Positions 5,692 through 5,818 of a stretch of DNA of 5,818 nt are shown here, one piece after another. The stretch is from DSAR01 sp034437315 (lineage in GTDB: Bacteria > Chloroflexota > Anaerolineae > B4-G1): contig DAOTUC010000330.1 in NCBI GenBank assembly GCA_034437315.1, forward strand, positions 1 through 5,818, in the 5' to 3' direction. The first letter of the stretch is position 1; every line of letters starts with the position of its first letter. Both the position numbers and the translations under genes were made by a program. The notes beneath the pieces were generated by a model. That model did not search any database. It saw nothing but the letters and a program-made list of their open reading frames with translations, and was not told the DNA's origin.

Positions 5692-5818
5692 AGGGTCTTC
5701 AGGATTTCGCATGGCCCATCATAGACCCTAAAGGTTTTTGCGCTGGTTTTGATGGAAAAAGGTCATTGTTTAAGGCAAAAACGTTGTTTGCGCGGCCTTG
5801 AGCAAAACCTTTAGGGTC
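5692..5818. repeat. Inverted-repeat segment at the window end (possible MITE-like or intergenic repeat)
   Basis: GACCCTAAAGGTTTTTGC (5724-5741) is mirrored by GCAAAACCTTTAGGGTC (5802-5818), identical apart from one extra T, with 60 bp between. A third related piece, AGGGTCT (5692-5698), is inverted to AGACCCT (5723-5729). Inside the loop are smaller inverted pairs (AAGGC 5772-5776 with GCCTT 5795-5799). No transposase or gene is visible. The stretch is lower in GC than the gene before it. The second arm touches the window edge, so the full extent is unknown. Confidence 0.55.

Overview
The window looks like chromosomal DNA from a GC-rich bacterium, most likely a member of Chloroflexota (Anaerolineae/Caldilineae-like). 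This is an inference from protein style, not a database match. The best clue is a lipoprotein whose signal peptide is followed by a long Thr-Pro linker (TPTPT...), a style very common in that phylum. Most coding sequence is clearly above 60% GC. One gene, the TPR gene, is much more AT-rich.

Left part (minus strand, about 3689 down to 86): one compact operon. A consensus sigma-70-type promoter (TTGACA, 17-nt spacer, TATAGT) at 3661-3689 reads leftward. It leads to a 222-aa TPR protein with a very basic N-terminus (2846-3514). Next is a 530-aa protein of the DUF4140/DUF4139 'mucoidy inhibitor A' (MuiA-like) family (1252-2844). Last is a 389-aa lipoprotein with a TP-rich stalk, three FG-GAP/VCBS-like DxDxDG repeats and a C-terminal NTF2-like/DUF4878-like region (86-1255). 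The first junction has a 1-nt gap and the second a 4-nt overlap (ATGA). Each downstream Shine-Dalgarno sequence lies inside the end of the previous gene, so the three are probably translationally coupled. Their joint role is unknown. An envelope-associated function is suggested only by the lipoprotein.

Middle part (3515-4144): a 630-bp intergenic region between divergent transcription units, with no convincing gene but rich in signals. It contains the leftward promoter with two palindromes just upstream. For the rightward gene it holds four 11-bp-spaced direct repeats (consensus RYTAAC) resembling a PHO box, a -10 element, a strong leader hairpin and a 15-bp inverted repeat next to the ribosome binding site.

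Right part (plus strand, 4145-5650): a complete 501-aa FAD-dependent oxidoreductase of the phytoene desaturase/carotenoid isomerase/retinol saturase superfamily (COG1233-type). No carotenoid genes are visible nearby, so its substrate cannot be named. Downstream, a very good Shine-Dalgarno and ATG open a frame of only four codons (MQKT). It stops at the edge of a segment containing inverted repeats (GACCCTAAAGG...CCTTTAGGGTC) that runs to the window end. This looks like a gene start cut off by a repeat or small mobile element, though a chance or regulatory mini-ORF is possible.

I see no rRNA, tRNA, CRISPR array, transposase or complete mobile element. The most interesting signals are the PHO-box-like array driving an orphan desaturase-like enzyme, the coupled TPR/MuiA-like/lipoprotein operon, and the truncated gene start next to the right-end repeats.
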